Source of the DNA: Viridibacterium sp035456105
GTDB lineage: Bacteria > Pseudomonadota > Gammaproteobacteria > Burkholderiales > Rhodocyclaceae
Reading direction: 5' to 3'
Assembly (NCBI GenBank): GCA_035456105.1
Contig: DATIDV010000011.1
Coordinates: forward strand, 62,001-126,000
DNA length: 64,000 nucleotides
The position numbers and the translations under genes are program-made. Shown here piece after piece: positions 17,407 to 26,768 of the stretch. Under the pieces are notes generated by a model. The model saw only the letters and a program-made list of their open reading frames with translations, was not told the origin of the DNA and searched no databases. Positions within the stretch are counted from its first letter, which is position 1. Every line of letters starts with the position of its first letter.

Positions 17407-18570
17407 ATGGCCAAGGGCGACATCATTCAGCTCAAGTTTCACGAATTTCAAGACCCGTCCACCGGCGCACGCGTTACCCGCCTCACGCCAACCGATGTGA
17501 CCTGTCACCGTAACTATTTCTACCAGAAGTGCTTTACTAACGACGGCAGCAAGCTGCTGTTTGGCGGTCTCTTCGACAACGACAACTGGAACGCCTACCT
17601 GCTCGATCTGAAGACGCAGACCGCGCGCCAGATTACTGACGGCAAGGGCAAGGTCGACAACACCTTCGGCAACTTCCTGTCTCCGGACGACAAGTACCTG
17701 TACTACGTCAAGGGCGGTCGCGAACTGCGTCGTGTTGAACTCGACTCGCTCGAAGAGCACATCCTGTACACCGTGCCGCAAGGCTATAAGGGCTACGGCA
17801 CCTGGGTGTCCAACTCCGAGTGCACCAAGCTGGTCGGCATCGAAGTGGTCGAAGGTGACCTGCTGCCACTCAAGACTTGGGAAGAGTTCGCCGTCCAGTA
17901 CCACAACAAACCACGCTGCCGCCTGGTCGTGATCGACATCGCTACCGGCACCAGCAAGGTCATCTTCGAACAAGCCAAGTGGATGGGCCACCCGCTGTAT
18001 CGTCCATTCGACGACCACACCGTGGCCTTCTGCCACGAAGGCCCACACGACCTCGTTGACGCTCGCATGTGGTTCGTCGACGAAGACGGCAAGAACGTGC
18101 GCAAGGTCAAGGAACACGAAGAAGGCGAAAGCTGCACCCACGAATTCTTCGTGCCGGACGGCTCCAAGATGCTCTACGTCTCGTACAAGAAGGGCAGCAC
18201 GGAGCGCTGGATCTGTGCGGCTGATCCGGTCACGCTGAAGAACGAAGCCATCCTGACCATGCCGGCCTGTTCGCACCTGTACAGCAACTACGACGGCTCG
18301 CTGGCTGTTGGCGACGGTTGCGATACGCCGCCGGATGTGGCCGACACGGCTGCCCACACGCACGAAAACGACCCGTTCCTGTATCTGTTCGATCTCAAGA
18401 ACAAGACGACCAAGAAGATCTGCGAGCACCGTACTTCCTGGAAGGTCTACCGCGAGGACCGTCAGGTCACCCACCCGCATCCGTCTTTTACACCAGACGA
18501 CAAGCGTGTGTTGTTTACGACCGACTTTGAGGGCGAACCAGCCCTCTATCTGGCGGATCTGCCTGCGTAA
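17407..18570 (+). CDS. ogl: oligogalacturonate lyase (PL22)
   Basis: 387 residues, cytoplasmic (no signal peptide), the expected length for family PL22. It folds as a seven-bladed propeller. Characteristic segments: CHRNYFYQKCFTNDG, FGGLFDNDNWNAYLLDL, DNTFGNFLSPDDKYLYYVK, MGHPLYRPFDDHTVAFCHEG, ESCTHEFFVPDG and a C-terminal VTHPHPSFTPDD, containing the Mn-binding histidines of this family. The enzyme splits short oligogalacturonides to 5-keto-4-deoxyuronate, the last lyase step of intracellular pectin breakdown. Start 17407 follows AGGAG. The porin downstream and kdgK at 56.8 kb fit the same pathway. Confidence 0.94.
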   Translation: MAKGDIIQLKFHEFQDPSTGARVTRLTPTDVTCHRNYFYQKCFTNDGSKLLFGGLFDNDNWNAYLLDLKTQTARQITDGKGKVDNTFGNFLSPDDKYLYYVKGGRELRRVELDSLEEHILYTVPQGYKGYGTWVSNSECTKLVGIEVVEGDLLPLKTWEEFAVQYHNKPRCRLVVIDIATGTSKVIFEQAKWMGHPLYRPFDDHTVAFCHEGPHDLVDARMWFVDEDGKNVRKVKEHEEGESCTHEFFVPDGSKMLYVSYKKGSTERWICAADPVTLKNEAILTMPACSHLYSNYDGSLAVGDGCDTPPDVADTAAHTHENDPFLYLFDLKNKTTKKICEHRTSWKVYREDRQVTHPHPSFTPDDKRVLFTTDFEGEPALYLADLPA

Positions 18571-18584
18571 GGGCTTACCCCTAA

Positions 18585-18621
18585 GCAATAAAAAAGGCCG
18601 CATTGCGGCCTTTTTTATTGC
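18585..18621 (+). terminator. rho-independent terminator after ogl
   Basis: A 17-bp perfect stem (GCAATAAAAAAGGCCGC and its complement) with a three-base loop and a T-run within the 3' arm, starting 15 bases after the ogl stop. Confidence 0.93.
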
Positions 18622-18836
18622 GCCTAGCTCCCTGAAATTGTTCTGCGCCGCACAATTCAAACGGCTGTTGCAAGAACGCAACAAACTGGTGTTGCTACCT
18701 GTCTTTAATCACCTTCTGCCTTGCTGGGAGCGCGAAGCCTTTGCAAGAATGCCTCACCACTTCTCGGTGTACGGAGAGGTAAGGCGGTCAGGCAGTATGT
18801 TTCCCCTGATCGAATTCAATTTTGAGGAGAAACTCA

Positions 18837-20003
18837 ATGCAGAAGAAACTCATCGCCCTTGCCGTCGCTGGCCTGATGTCCGGCGCCGCATTCGCGCAAA
18901 CTTCCGTCACCATCGGTGGCAAGTTCGACGCTGGTTACCAATTCAAGCGTACTGCTAAGGCTGACAACGCTGGCGGCGGCGCAGAAGGCGGCACGACCAC
19001 CGAGACTCTGGGTGACGGCGGTGCCAGCACCTCGCGTATCACCGTGGGCGCCAAGGAAACTCTGTCCCCAGGTTGGGAAGCTGGCGTGAGCTTGGATCTG
19101 CGTTTTGGCACGATCGAAGAAGGCAAGAACACCACGACCACCGGCGGTCTTAACAGCAACGATAAGAAGGCCCTGTACCTGACGACACCGATCGGTACGG
19201 CGCAGTGGGGCGTGATCAACGCCGGCGATAACTTCTACCTGGCCGAAAAACCGTACATGGTCAGCCCGAAGGATCTGGAAATCGTCAAGTACGGTATCGC
19301 GACCTATCGTATTACGGCTCTGACCAACCGCATCACGGAACTGCGCACCCCGACGATCAATGCTGGCCCGGTCGGCCTGCTGTTCAAGGCTCAGTACGCA
19401 TTCGGTGACCTCCGCAAGTCTGGCGCGAGCAATGTGGACGGCGTCACCAGCGCTGACGCAACCTCCGGCGGCTTCGAATACAAGGTTGGCGACTACGTCA
19501 ACGGCGGTTACGACTTCATCCACCGCGCGCCGACCAACAATGCCGCCAATGATGGCTTCCAACTCTGGCGCTTCTACACGAGCGTCATCCCGGTCAAGGG
19601 CCTGAAGATTGCAGGTACGTATATCGACCAACGCGGTTATGGTCTGTCCAATGCCACCGGTGGTGCGGTTGCCACTGGCGGCACCAAGACCGGCTGGGCT
19701 GACAAGGTCACCAACGCTGTCATCAGCTACAACCTCAACGACAAGTGGGAATTCGGCGCAGAGTACTCGATCGTGCGTGACGTTGGTTCGTTCCGTAATA
19801 GCGGCCATGGCTACATGTTCGGTGGTGCTTACTTCCTGTCGAAGAACACCTATGTGTATGCTGCATATCAGAAGAGCGATTGGCAGTCCAATCAGTCGAG
19901 CGTTTATGGCAACAAGTACGACGGTACCGCCACCAACTTCAGCTCATCGACTAGCAAGGTGGACAGCACCTACACTCGCTTTGGTCTGGTCAAGGAGTTC
20001 TGA
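18837..20003 (+). CDS. outer-membrane trimeric porin (Gram-negative porin, Porin_4 type)
   Basis: 388 residues. Signal peptide MQKKLIALAVAGLMSGAAFA, then QTSVTIGGKFDAGYQFKR, alternating beta-strands, and a C-terminal strand ending in phenylalanine (FGLVKEF), the outer-membrane assembly signal. The ...SRITVGAKETLSPGWEAGVSLDLRFG block is typical of betaproteobacterial porins. The ATG at 18837 has GAGGAG upstream. It lies downstream of ogl but both genes have their own terminators, so they are separate units; a role in taking up uronate oligomers is only suggested by position. A terminator follows. Confidence 0.93.
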   Translation: MQKKLIALAVAGLMSGAAFAQTSVTIGGKFDAGYQFKRTAKADNAGGGAEGGTTTETLGDGGASTSRITVGAKETLSPGWEAGVSLDLRFGTIEEGKNTTTTGGLNSNDKKALYLTTPIGTAQWGVINAGDNFYLAEKPYMVSPKDLEIVKYGIATYRITALTNRITELRTPTINAGPVGLLFKAQYAFGDLRKSGASNVDGVTSADATSGGFEYKVGDYVNGGYDFIHRAPTNNAANDGFQLWRFYTSVIPVKGLKIAGTYIDQRGYGLSNATGGAVATGGTKTGWADKVTNAVISYNLNDKWEFGAEYSIVRDVGSFRNSGHGYMFGGAYFLSKNTYVYAAYQKSDWQSNQSSVYGNKYDGTATNFSSSTSKVDSTYTRFGLVKEF

Positions 20004-20030
20004 TCGTCCGCAAGGATGATTGGCAAAGAA

Positions 20031-20058
20031 AAGGCAGCCCTCGGGCTGCCTTTTTTTA
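20031..20058 (+). terminator. rho-independent terminator after porin gene
   Basis: Stem AAAGGCAGCCC / GGGCTGCCTTT with a tight loop and a run of seven T residues. The A-rich opposite flank may also serve the convergent glycosyltransferase operon. Confidence 0.9.
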
Positions 20059-20075
20059 TTTCTCAGCCAAGAATA

Positions 20076-20870
20076 TCAGTCGGCGTTTGCTTCGCGAATC
20101 TTGTTCTGGGCGGCTAGGATGTTTTTCTTGAACTGATCAATGCCCTTCTGGATTTCCAGTCGACTTAACGATTTGCCTTCATAAGCGAGCTGGCGATAAA
20201 GATCCCCGCTGAGCCATTTTTGCGCGAAGTACAAAGCGTCCTGTTCTTTGATCAGCGCCAGCTCCATGTTCTGCGAGCTGACAGAACTGCTGATGCTGTG
20301 CTCCACCGTGGCGGTCGGCACAATTGCAATGCGCCAGCCTCGGGCGCGGGCTGAGAACGAGAAGTCCAGATCCGAGCAGATGAAGCGCATGTTCTTGTCG
20401 AACAGGCCGATTTCCCGGACGAGTTCAGCGCGCACCAGCATGCTCGCGCCATTGGCCCAAAAGGTTTCGAGCGGGCCCGCGTAGTATGCGAGGTCCTCGC
20501 AATGATGAACGCCATAAGGAAAACCATTGAGTGAACCGCCCCAGGTGACTGTTCTGCCGTCTGCCGCGATCTGCAGAGGGGCTGCGATGCCGCAGGTCGG
20601 CATCGCGTTCATGAAGTTGACGAGTTGCTCCAGCGCGTGGGGTGCAAGATAGGCATCCTGATTCTGAATCAGGATGTACGAGACATCGTCGCGGTATGCG
20701 TACTTCCGTAGTCCCTCGTTGACTGCGGCGGTAAACAGGATGTTGTCTTCCGAGTTGTCGCGTATGAACACCTCGGTATTCGTGAGAGACGAGGCGTTGA
20801 TATGTGCGACACATCTTTCGAGTTTGTCGTGTGCTTTGTAGAACGGGATGATGATCGGAATCAGGCTCAT
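20076..20870 (-). CDS. family 2 glycosyltransferase
   Basis: 264 residues, GT-A fold. It starts with the nucleotide-sugar loop (MSLIPIIIPFYKAHDKLERC), shows the acidic patch VFIRDNSEDN and the QNQDAYLAPHAL metal-binding region, and FICSDLDFSFSARARGW near residue 160, where GT2 rhamnosyl-type enzymes have their ED-type base. A hydrophilic coiled tail ends the protein. The start overlaps the stop of the TPR protein gene upstream by four bases, so they are translationally coupled. Acceptor and sugar are unknown. Confidence 0.88.
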   Translation of the reverse strand: MSLIPIIIPFYKAHDKLERCVAHINASSLTNTEVFIRDNSEDNILFTAAVNEGLRKYAYRDDVSYILIQNQDAYLAPHALEQLVNFMNAMPTCGIAAPLQIAADGRTVTWGGSLNGFPYGVHHCEDLAYYAGPLETFWANGASMLVRAELVREIGLFDKNMRFICSDLDFSFSARARGWRIAIVPTATVEHSISSSVSSQNMELALIKEQDALYFAQKWLSGDLYRQLAYEGKSLSRLEIQKGIDQFKKNILAAQNKIREANAD

Positions 20871-22432
20871 GACGAGATCGTTGATAGAGTTTGCCGGCGT
20901 CCACGGGAGGAGGCTTCAATGGACAGTGCGCTGCGGACTTCTTCAAGTACGCTTGGCCAGTCGTCCGGGGCTGACTGTCTGAAAAGCCTGGCTGCGGGAT
21001 ACCAGGGCGTGTCGTTGCGATCAATCATCCAGCGCCAGTCAGGTGTGTATGCCAGAAGGATCCACGTCGGGCAGCCCAGAGCGGCCGCGAGATGTGCAAT
21101 GGATGTATCGACTGAAATGACGACGTCCATGAGCGAGATGAGCGCCGCCGTGTTGGCGAAGTCCTCGCCGAAGTGTGCCGCGTGTGGGTTCTTTTCGAGC
21201 TGACCGTATTCGTCCGGATTCAGGTCTTTCTGCAGACTGAACACCTGTACGCCAGGGGAGAGCAGATTGAGCAAGGCTTGCAGCGGGACAGAACGTTGAT
21301 GATTCCGCGAGTGTTCAAGATTGCCTGACCAGGCAATGCCGACGCGTAGGCGGTCGTGCTGACCCAGCTTCACTGACCATTTTTTCACGAGCGCCGTATC
21401 TGCTGTCAGGTAGGATTTGCTCGATGGAATACAGCCGAGGTCGCTCCGTAATGCGAGCGGCAAGCTGGCCAGCGGGCAGTGCACATCAAAGTCGGGCAGG
21501 GGCTCACCACAAGCAACAATCTGTGCAGGGCCTTGCAGGCTTTCCATCAAGGCTCTAAGCGCGGGCGGTACTTCAAGAATAACGTATGCGCCGAGACGAG
21601 CGACGTCGGTCGCATAGCGGCAGAAGTGAATGGTGTCGCCGAAGCCTTGTTCCGCATGCAAGAGGATCTTCAGTCCTTGTATCGGGGTGTCTCCTAGCCA
21701 CAGCGGCTGTGCGAAACGCCGCCTGCTGCCGCGCTTGCCGGTCTGCCAACCCCATTCGTATTTGCGCCATCCGGCGGCGAGATCGCCCATCAGCAAGCGA
21801 CACAGGCTTTCATTCCAGTGTGCGCTGGGGAAGTCTGGCGCGAGGGTTTGTGCTCGCGCATAACTTTCCAGCGCTTCTTCAAAGCGATGAAGTTCCCGTA
21901 GGGCGTTGCCTTGGTTGTCGTAGGCTTCAACAAAGTCCGGCGCCAAGGCGAGCGCCTGCGCGTAACATTTCAAGGCGGCTTCGGCTTGTCCGATTTCAAG
22001 GAGCACGTTCCCGCGATTGTTCAGCACTGCAGGATTGTCAGGAGCAATCTGCAAGGCCCGTTCGCTGGCGGCGAGTGCTTCGTGCGGGCGCTTGAGGGCA
22101 CGCAGGGCGATGCCAAGGTTCTGCCACGCCGCAACGGCATTCGGCCGGATTGCCAGTGATCGTTCCAGGTATCGTATTGCAGATTCGAACCGGCGCTTGT
22201 CGATCTCAAGCACGCCGCGCAGATGCCAGGCATCGAAATTGTCTGCATCGAGCTGCAGGGCGCCGTCATACAAGGACTGAGCCTTGTCGAATTGCCCGGC
22301 CTGATGCAGTTTCAAGGCTTGCTGCAGCATCTGCCCGATCATCATCGACAGATGCATTGCGTTTGCCGCCGCCGCTTCCTGATTCGGTCCCGATTCGGCG
22401 GCCCGGCGGTCCTTCCTGCTCTTCTTGCTCAT
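20867..22432 (-). CDS. TPR-glycosyltransferase fusion protein (copy 2)
   Basis: 521 residues. After a charged N-terminus (KKSRKDRRAAESGPNQEA) come about six tetratricopeptide repeats (residues 40-230; e.g. AVAAWQNLGIALRALKRPHE, VEAYDNQGNALRELHRFEEA). The C-terminal part (about 245-500) resembles GT9/heptosyltransferase-like domains: LLHAEQGFGDTIHFCRYATD, VGIAWSGNLEHSRNHQRSVP, VISVDTSIAHLAAALGCPTW. This TPR plus C-terminal GT layout is common in bacterial loci that modify flagellin or surface proteins. It is a paralogue of the next upstream gene, 27 bases away. Confidence 0.88.
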   Translation of the reverse strand: MSKKSRKDRRAAESGPNQEAAAANAMHLSMMIGQMLQQALKLHQAGQFDKAQSLYDGALQLDADNFDAWHLRGVLEIDKRRFESAIRYLERSLAIRPNAVAAWQNLGIALRALKRPHEALAASERALQIAPDNPAVLNNRGNVLLEIGQAEAALKCYAQALALAPDFVEAYDNQGNALRELHRFEEALESYARAQTLAPDFPSAHWNESLCRLLMGDLAAGWRKYEWGWQTGKRGSRRRFAQPLWLGDTPIQGLKILLHAEQGFGDTIHFCRYATDVARLGAYVILEVPPALRALMESLQGPAQIVACGEPLPDFDVHCPLASLPLALRSDLGCIPSSKSYLTADTALVKKWSVKLGQHDRLRVGIAWSGNLEHSRNHQRSVPLQALLNLLSPGVQVFSLQKDLNPDEYGQLEKNPHAAHFGEDFANTAALISLMDVVISVDTSIAHLAAALGCPTWILLAYTPDWRWMIDRNDTPWYPAARLFRQSAPDDWPSVLEEVRSALSIEASSRGRRQTLSTISS

Positions 22433-22459
22433 GTTGTCTTGTCGAGGGAAACGGCGGAG

Positions 22460-24019
22460 TCAGTTGATGGAGTAGCCAGGCCACTGCTGCAACAATGCAG
22501 ATTTTATATTCAGCAGGACGTCGTCCCAGTGACCAGCATGGGTCTGCCGGAAAAGGCGCATAGTTGGATACCAAGGGGTTGTCGTCGCCTCAAGCCCGTA
22601 GCGCCAGTCTGCACTGTAGTGCAGTGGCACCAGCGTGGGCTTGCCGAGCGCGCCGGCAAGATGTGCAACGGAGGTGTCAATGCTGATGACTCCGTCCAGA
22701 AGGGAAAGTGCTGCAGCCGTATGTGCAAAATCGAGCAAGGCATCGCCAAGATTGACGATCTGCGGATGGGCAGCGAGCAGATCGGCATCGCCAGCGCGAA
22801 GATCCTTCTGCAGGCATACGAATGCAAACTCATCCGGAAGGATCGAGATCAATTGTTGCAACGGAATAGCGCGTAATGGATCTGTCATGCTGCCGGCCCA
22901 GACCAGGCCGATTCGTTTCTTCCTGGTTGGGCTGAGTAGGGCGCTCCAAGTTTGGACGAGCTCGTTCGGTGCCGAAAGATAGGGGATGTTGGCGGGGATT
23001 TGATTCACGTCCGGAGTGAAGACTCGTGGCAAGCTGGCCAAAGGGCAGTGGTAGTCAAAGGCGGGCAAGTCTGCACCACGCCTGATAACCCGCTGGATGC
23101 CAGGAATCTGCGCGAACAGGATCTCAAGCTCGGGTGGTGCTTCAAGAACGACGCGGGCACCCATTGAGATGAGGCTCGGGATGTAGCGCGCAAACTGGAT
23201 GCAGTCACCGTAGCCTTGCTCGGGATGGACAAGAATCGTCTTGTCAGCAAGCGACGTCTGGCCGTGCCATAGCGGTTGTTTGAACGAGCGCAATCCGGAG
23301 CGTTGCACGTCAGCCCAGCGCCATTCGTACTTTATCCAGCCGGTCGCGTAGTCGCCGATCAGCAGACGCGTCAGAGCTTCATTCAGGTGTGCCCTGGCGT
23401 AATCCGGATAAATCTGCTGAGCTCTCGCGTAGCAGGCCAATGCCTCGCCACTGCGCCGTAATGCGGCCAGAACGAAGCCCCGGTTGTTATGTGCTTCGGC
23501 GTAAGCGGGGGCAATCTGAATGGCCTTGTCATAATGTGCCAGAGCCTCATCGGGCTGATGAAGGTCTCGGTGAACGTTGCCAAGGTTGTTGTGTATTTCT
23601 GCGTCGTCAGGCTTGAGTGCAAGCGCCTTCTCGAGGTTGGCGAGCGCCTCGTCGCACCGGCCCGCCTCGCGCAAGGCATTCCCGCGGTTGTTCCAGGCTT
23701 CGACAAAATACGGGGCCAGCTGCGTTGCGCGCTCGTAGCAGTCGAGGGCGCGTTCGTGCTGGCGGGTGCGACGCAGGACGTTGCCCAGATGAAGATGTGC
23801 AGGGGCGCTTGCTGGCTTTAGCTTCAGGGCCCGCTCGAGCAGCGTTATGGAGCAGGGAAAGTCTCCTTGCTCCGTCGCTATGACACCGTGCAAATGCAGC
23901 GCGTCAAAATTATCCGGATAGGCTCGGGAGACTTCGGCACAGACCTCGCCTGCGCGTTGCAGCTCCCCCTGCCTGTAAAGCGTTAGCGCCTGCGTGAGTA
24001 GCATGCCGAGGAGTTGCAT
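22460..24019 (-). CDS. TPR-glycosyltransferase fusion protein (copy 1)
   Basis: 519 residues, with the same architecture as its downstream paralogue: TPR units from residue 10 to about 235 (e.g. VEAWNNRGNALREAGRCDEA, AEIHNNLGNVHRDLHQPDEA), then a GT9-like C-terminal domain (LVHPEQGYGDCIQFARYIPS, IGLVWAGSMTDPLRAIPLQQ, VISIDTSVAHLAGALGKPTL). Alignable along the full length with copy 2 but clearly diverged, so the duplication is old. It starts 37 bases after proB on the same strand and may share its transcript. Substrate unknown; glycosylation of a protein or surface glycan is inferred. Confidence 0.88.
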   Translation of the reverse strand: MQLLGMLLTQALTLYRQGELQRAGEVCAEVSRAYPDNFDALHLHGVIATEQGDFPCSITLLERALKLKPASAPAHLHLGNVLRRTRQHERALDCYERATQLAPYFVEAWNNRGNALREAGRCDEALANLEKALALKPDDAEIHNNLGNVHRDLHQPDEALAHYDKAIQIAPAYAEAHNNRGFVLAALRRSGEALACYARAQQIYPDYARAHLNEALTRLLIGDYATGWIKYEWRWADVQRSGLRSFKQPLWHGQTSLADKTILVHPEQGYGDCIQFARYIPSLISMGARVVLEAPPELEILFAQIPGIQRVIRRGADLPAFDYHCPLASLPRVFTPDVNQIPANIPYLSAPNELVQTWSALLSPTRKKRIGLVWAGSMTDPLRAIPLQQLISILPDEFAFVCLQKDLRAGDADLLAAHPQIVNLGDALLDFAHTAAALSLLDGVISIDTSVAHLAGALGKPTLVPLHYSADWRYGLEATTTPWYPTMRLFRQTHAGHWDDVLLNIKSALLQQWPGYSIN

Positions 24020-24056
24020 GACGCCAGATGCTCCAGAGACGGGCTCGTGGCCCGGG

Positions 24057-25172
24057 TTAGCGCAGCACCAGATTGTCGCGGTGTATCAGCTCAGGCTCTT
24101 CGATATAGCCGAGAACGGATTCGATTTCGGAGGAGGCGCGGCGTGCGATGCGGCGGGCTTCCGAGCTGGAGTAGTTGCTGAGGCCGCGCGCGATTTCGAT
24201 GCCTGCACTGTTGCGACAAGCGATCACCGCGCCGCGCTCGAAGTCTCCTTCGACCGAGACCACGCCGACGGGGAGCAGGCTTGCCCCGCTGCCCAGTGCT
24301 TTCGCCGCACCGGCATCCAGCGAGAAGCTGCCGGCGAGTTGCAGGTGGTCGGCCATCCATTGCTTGCGTGCGGCCAACGGGGTGCTGCTGGCATAGAGCA
24401 GGGTGCCCATGGCTTCGCCTGCCGCCAGTTGTAACAGTGGATCGGTTTCACGACCGGATGCGATCAGTGTATGCGCGCCACTACGCGCTGCGCGTTGTGC
24501 GGCGCGGATCTTGGTAATCATGCCGCCGCGCGAGATGCCTGTTCCCGCACCGCCTGCCATGGCTTCGTAAGCGGTATCTTCGGCGCGGCCTTCGGTGATC
24601 AGCGTGGCGTTCGGATCGCGGCGCGGGTCCGCCGTGTACAAGCCCTTCTGGTCGGTGAGGATGATCAGGGCATCGGCTTCGATCAGATTTGCAACGAGCG
24701 CACCGAGCGTGTCGTTATCGCCGAACTTGATTTCGTCAGTTACGACGGTGTCATTCTCGTTGATGATGGGCACGACACCCAGCTCAAGCAGGGTCGATAG
24801 CGTTGAACGTGCGTTCAGATAGCGCAGCCGATCTGCAAGGTCGGCGTGAGTCAGCAGAATCTGTGCTGTCTTCAGCTCGTGCTGTGCGAAAGCGCCTTCG
24901 TAGGCTTGGGCGAGGCCCATCTGGCCGACGGCCGCCGCCGCTTGCAGGGCATGTGTTTCATGGGGGCGTGTTGCCCAGCCAAGTCGTTGCATGCCGGCTG
25001 CGATGGCGCCACTGGAAACCATGACGATTTCACGCCCTTCGGCGCGCAATTGCGCAATCTGTTTCGCCCAGCTTGCAATGGCTTCGAGATCGAGGCCTTG
25101 GCCGTTGTTGGTTACCAGAGCGCTGCCGACTTTCACAACCAGACGGCGGGCTTTACGTATGGCTTCACGCAT
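24057..25172 (-). CDS. proB: glutamate 5-kinase
   Basis: 371 residues, the full-length two-domain form. The amino-acid kinase domain shows VVKVGSALVTNNGQGLD, VMVSSGAIAAGMQRLGW, NARSTLSTLLELGVVPIINE (NENDTV with the catalytic Asn/Asp) and FGDNDTLGALVANL. The C-terminal PUA domain runs from about 277 (GVVSVEGDFERGAVIAC). It phosphorylates glutamate in the first step of proline synthesis. It lies 25 bases after obgE, the usual betaproteobacterial order. Confidence 0.97.
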   Translation of the reverse strand: MREAIRKARRLVVKVGSALVTNNGQGLDLEAIASWAKQIAQLRAEGREIVMVSSGAIAAGMQRLGWATRPHETHALQAAAAVGQMGLAQAYEGAFAQHELKTAQILLTHADLADRLRYLNARSTLSTLLELGVVPIINENDTVVTDEIKFGDNDTLGALVANLIEADALIILTDQKGLYTADPRRDPNATLITEGRAEDTAYEAMAGGAGTGISRGGMITKIRAAQRAARSGAHTLIASGRETDPLLQLAAGEAMGTLLYASSTPLAARKQWMADHLQLAGSFSLDAGAAKALGSGASLLPVGVVSVEGDFERGAVIACRNSAGIEIARGLSNYSSSEARRIARRASSEIESVLGYIEEPELIHRDNLVLR

Positions 25173-25197
25173 TGTTGCGGGTTCCCGGGCTGTTCAG

Positions 25198-26343
25198 TTA
25201 ATCGCGAACGTAGATGATCTCGCCATCGTAATCATCATCGTCGTCTTCGTCGCTTTCATCAGCGACGTTGGTGCGCGGCGTGTTTGCGGGGCCGCCCTCG
25301 ATGTCCGCGCGTTTCTCTTCTGTTGTGCGGCGTGGCTGCTTATCGAGGTAGTCCTGGATTGCGAAGATCAAGCCTTTGCAGCCTTCGCCCTTCATGCCGG
25401 AGATAGCGAACCAGTGTTCAGGCGTGCCATACGCGTCGAGGAAGGCGCGGATGCGTGCTTCACGCTCTTCTTCGGGAATCAGGTCGAGCTTATTCAGGAC
25501 CAGCCAGCGTGGTTTGAGGAACAGGTTTTCGTCGTACTTGCGCAGTTCTTCGACAATCGCACGGGCTTCATGCACAACGTCCGCGTCAGGATCATAGGGC
25601 GCGAGGTCGACGAGATGTAGCAGCAGATGAGTGCGTTGCAAATGGCGCAAGAAGCGATGGCCGAGGCCTGCGCCTTCTGCGGCGCCTTCGATCAGACCGG
25701 GAATGTCGGCGATGACAAAGCTGCGACCTTCATCTGTGCGCACGACGCCGAGATTCGGCGCTAGCGTGGTGAAGGGGTAATCGGCAACCTTGGGCTTGGC
25801 TGCAGACACAGCGCGGATGAAGGTGGACTTGCCGGCGTTGGGCATGCCGAGCAGGCCCACGTCAGCCAGTACCTTCAACTCCAGCGACAGCTCGAAGCGT
25901 TCGCCCGGCTCGCCTGGTGTTTTCTGGCGCGGCGCACGGTTTGTGCTGGATTTGAAATGCAGATTGCCCAAGCCGCCTTTGCCGCCACGAGCGATGATCA
26001 CACGTTTGCCGTCCTCGTCGAGATCGGCCATGATTTCGAGGGTTTCGCGATGCTTTACTACGGTGCCGACCGGCATGCGCAAGATGGCGTCTTCGCCGCC
26101 CTTGCCGTAGCAATCGCTACCCCCGCCTTTTTCGCCGTTCTGGGCGTGATAGGTGCGCGTGAAACGATAGTCGACGAGCGTGTTGATATTGCGGTCAGCT
26201 ACCAGAATGACACTGCCGCCGCGACCACCGTCGCCGCCGTCGGGGCCACCGAAGGGAATGTATTTCTCGCGGCGAAACGTCGCCGCGCCATTGCCGCCAT
26301 CTCCGGCAATGACTTCAATGCGGGCTTCGTCGAAGAATTTCAT
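25198..26343 (-). CDS. obgE: GTPase ObgE/CgtA
   Basis: 381 residues. The glycine-rich Obg fold occupies residues 1-158 (MKFFDEARIEVIAGDGGNGA; GGKGGLGNLHFKSSTNRAP) and the G domain runs from 160 with G1 GMPNAGKST, G3 DIPGL and G4 NKLD. The acidic C-terminus (DESDEDDDDDYDGE) is typical of proteobacterial Obg. The protein acts in 50S assembly and stress signalling. It has a terminator upstream (after rpmA), so it probably has its own promoter in addition to read-through. Confidence 0.98.
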   Translation of the reverse strand: MKFFDEARIEVIAGDGGNGAATFRREKYIPFGGPDGGDGGRGGSVILVADRNINTLVDYRFTRTYHAQNGEKGGGSDCYGKGGEDAILRMPVGTVVKHRETLEIMADLDEDGKRVIIARGGKGGLGNLHFKSSTNRAPRQKTPGEPGERFELSLELKVLADVGLLGMPNAGKSTFIRAVSAAKPKVADYPFTTLAPNLGVVRTDEGRSFVIADIPGLIEGAAEGAGLGHRFLRHLQRTHLLLHLVDLAPYDPDADVVHEARAIVEELRKYDENLFLKPRWLVLNKLDLIPEEEREARIRAFLDAYGTPEHWFAISGMKGEGCKGLIFAIQDYLDKQPRRTTEEKRADIEGGPANTPRTNVADESDEDDDDDYDGEIIYVRD

Positions 26344-26432
26344 GGCTATCTCGGTGTGTTGCGGACAGTCGGATCGCTGCCCGACTGTATTGCATTTAAG
26401 CGCAGTTGCCCATGGTACGGGTGCTGCAAATG

Positions 26433-26463
26433 AAAAAGCCCCGTCGCAGCGCGACAGGGCTTT
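26433..26463 (-). terminator. rho-independent terminator between rpmA and obgE
   Basis: On the minus strand AAAGCCCTGTCGC / GCGACGGGGCTTT forms a 13-bp stem (one G-U pair) with a 3-base loop and five T residues. It would separate the ribosomal protein transcript from obgE. Confidence 0.85.
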
Positions 26464-26485
26464 CGGTCAATCGCGCGGAAGCTAT

Positions 26486-26752
26486 TTAAGCTTGAGCTTC
26501 CGGAACGATTACCACGGTGCGACGGCGCAGGGCGCCCTTGATCTGGAACTGCACGCGGCCTTCGACCAGCGCGAACAAGGTGTGATCCTTGCCGATGCCG
26601 ACGTTTTCGCCAGGGTGGTATTCCGTGCCGCGTTGGCGGACGATGATGTTGCCGGCTGCCACCAGCTCACCGCCGTAGCGCTTCACACCGAGTCGTTTTG
26701 CGTGGGATTCGCGGCCGTTACGGGAACTGCCGCCTGCTTTTTTGTGTGCCAT
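26486..26752 (-). CDS. rpmA: 50S ribosomal protein L27
   Basis: 88 residues. Starts MAHKKAGGSSRNGRESHAKR with the conserved N-terminal tail that reaches the peptidyl-transferase centre, and continues LGVKRYGGELVAAGNIIVRQ. Follows rplU by 16 bases in the universal rplU-rpmA order. Confidence 0.99.
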   Translation of the reverse strand: MAHKKAGGSSRNGRESHAKRLGVKRYGGELVAAGNIIVRQRGTEYHPGENVGIGKDHTLFALVEGRVQFQIKGALRRRTVVIVPEAQA

Positions 26753-26768
26753 GGCGTATTAGCTCCTG

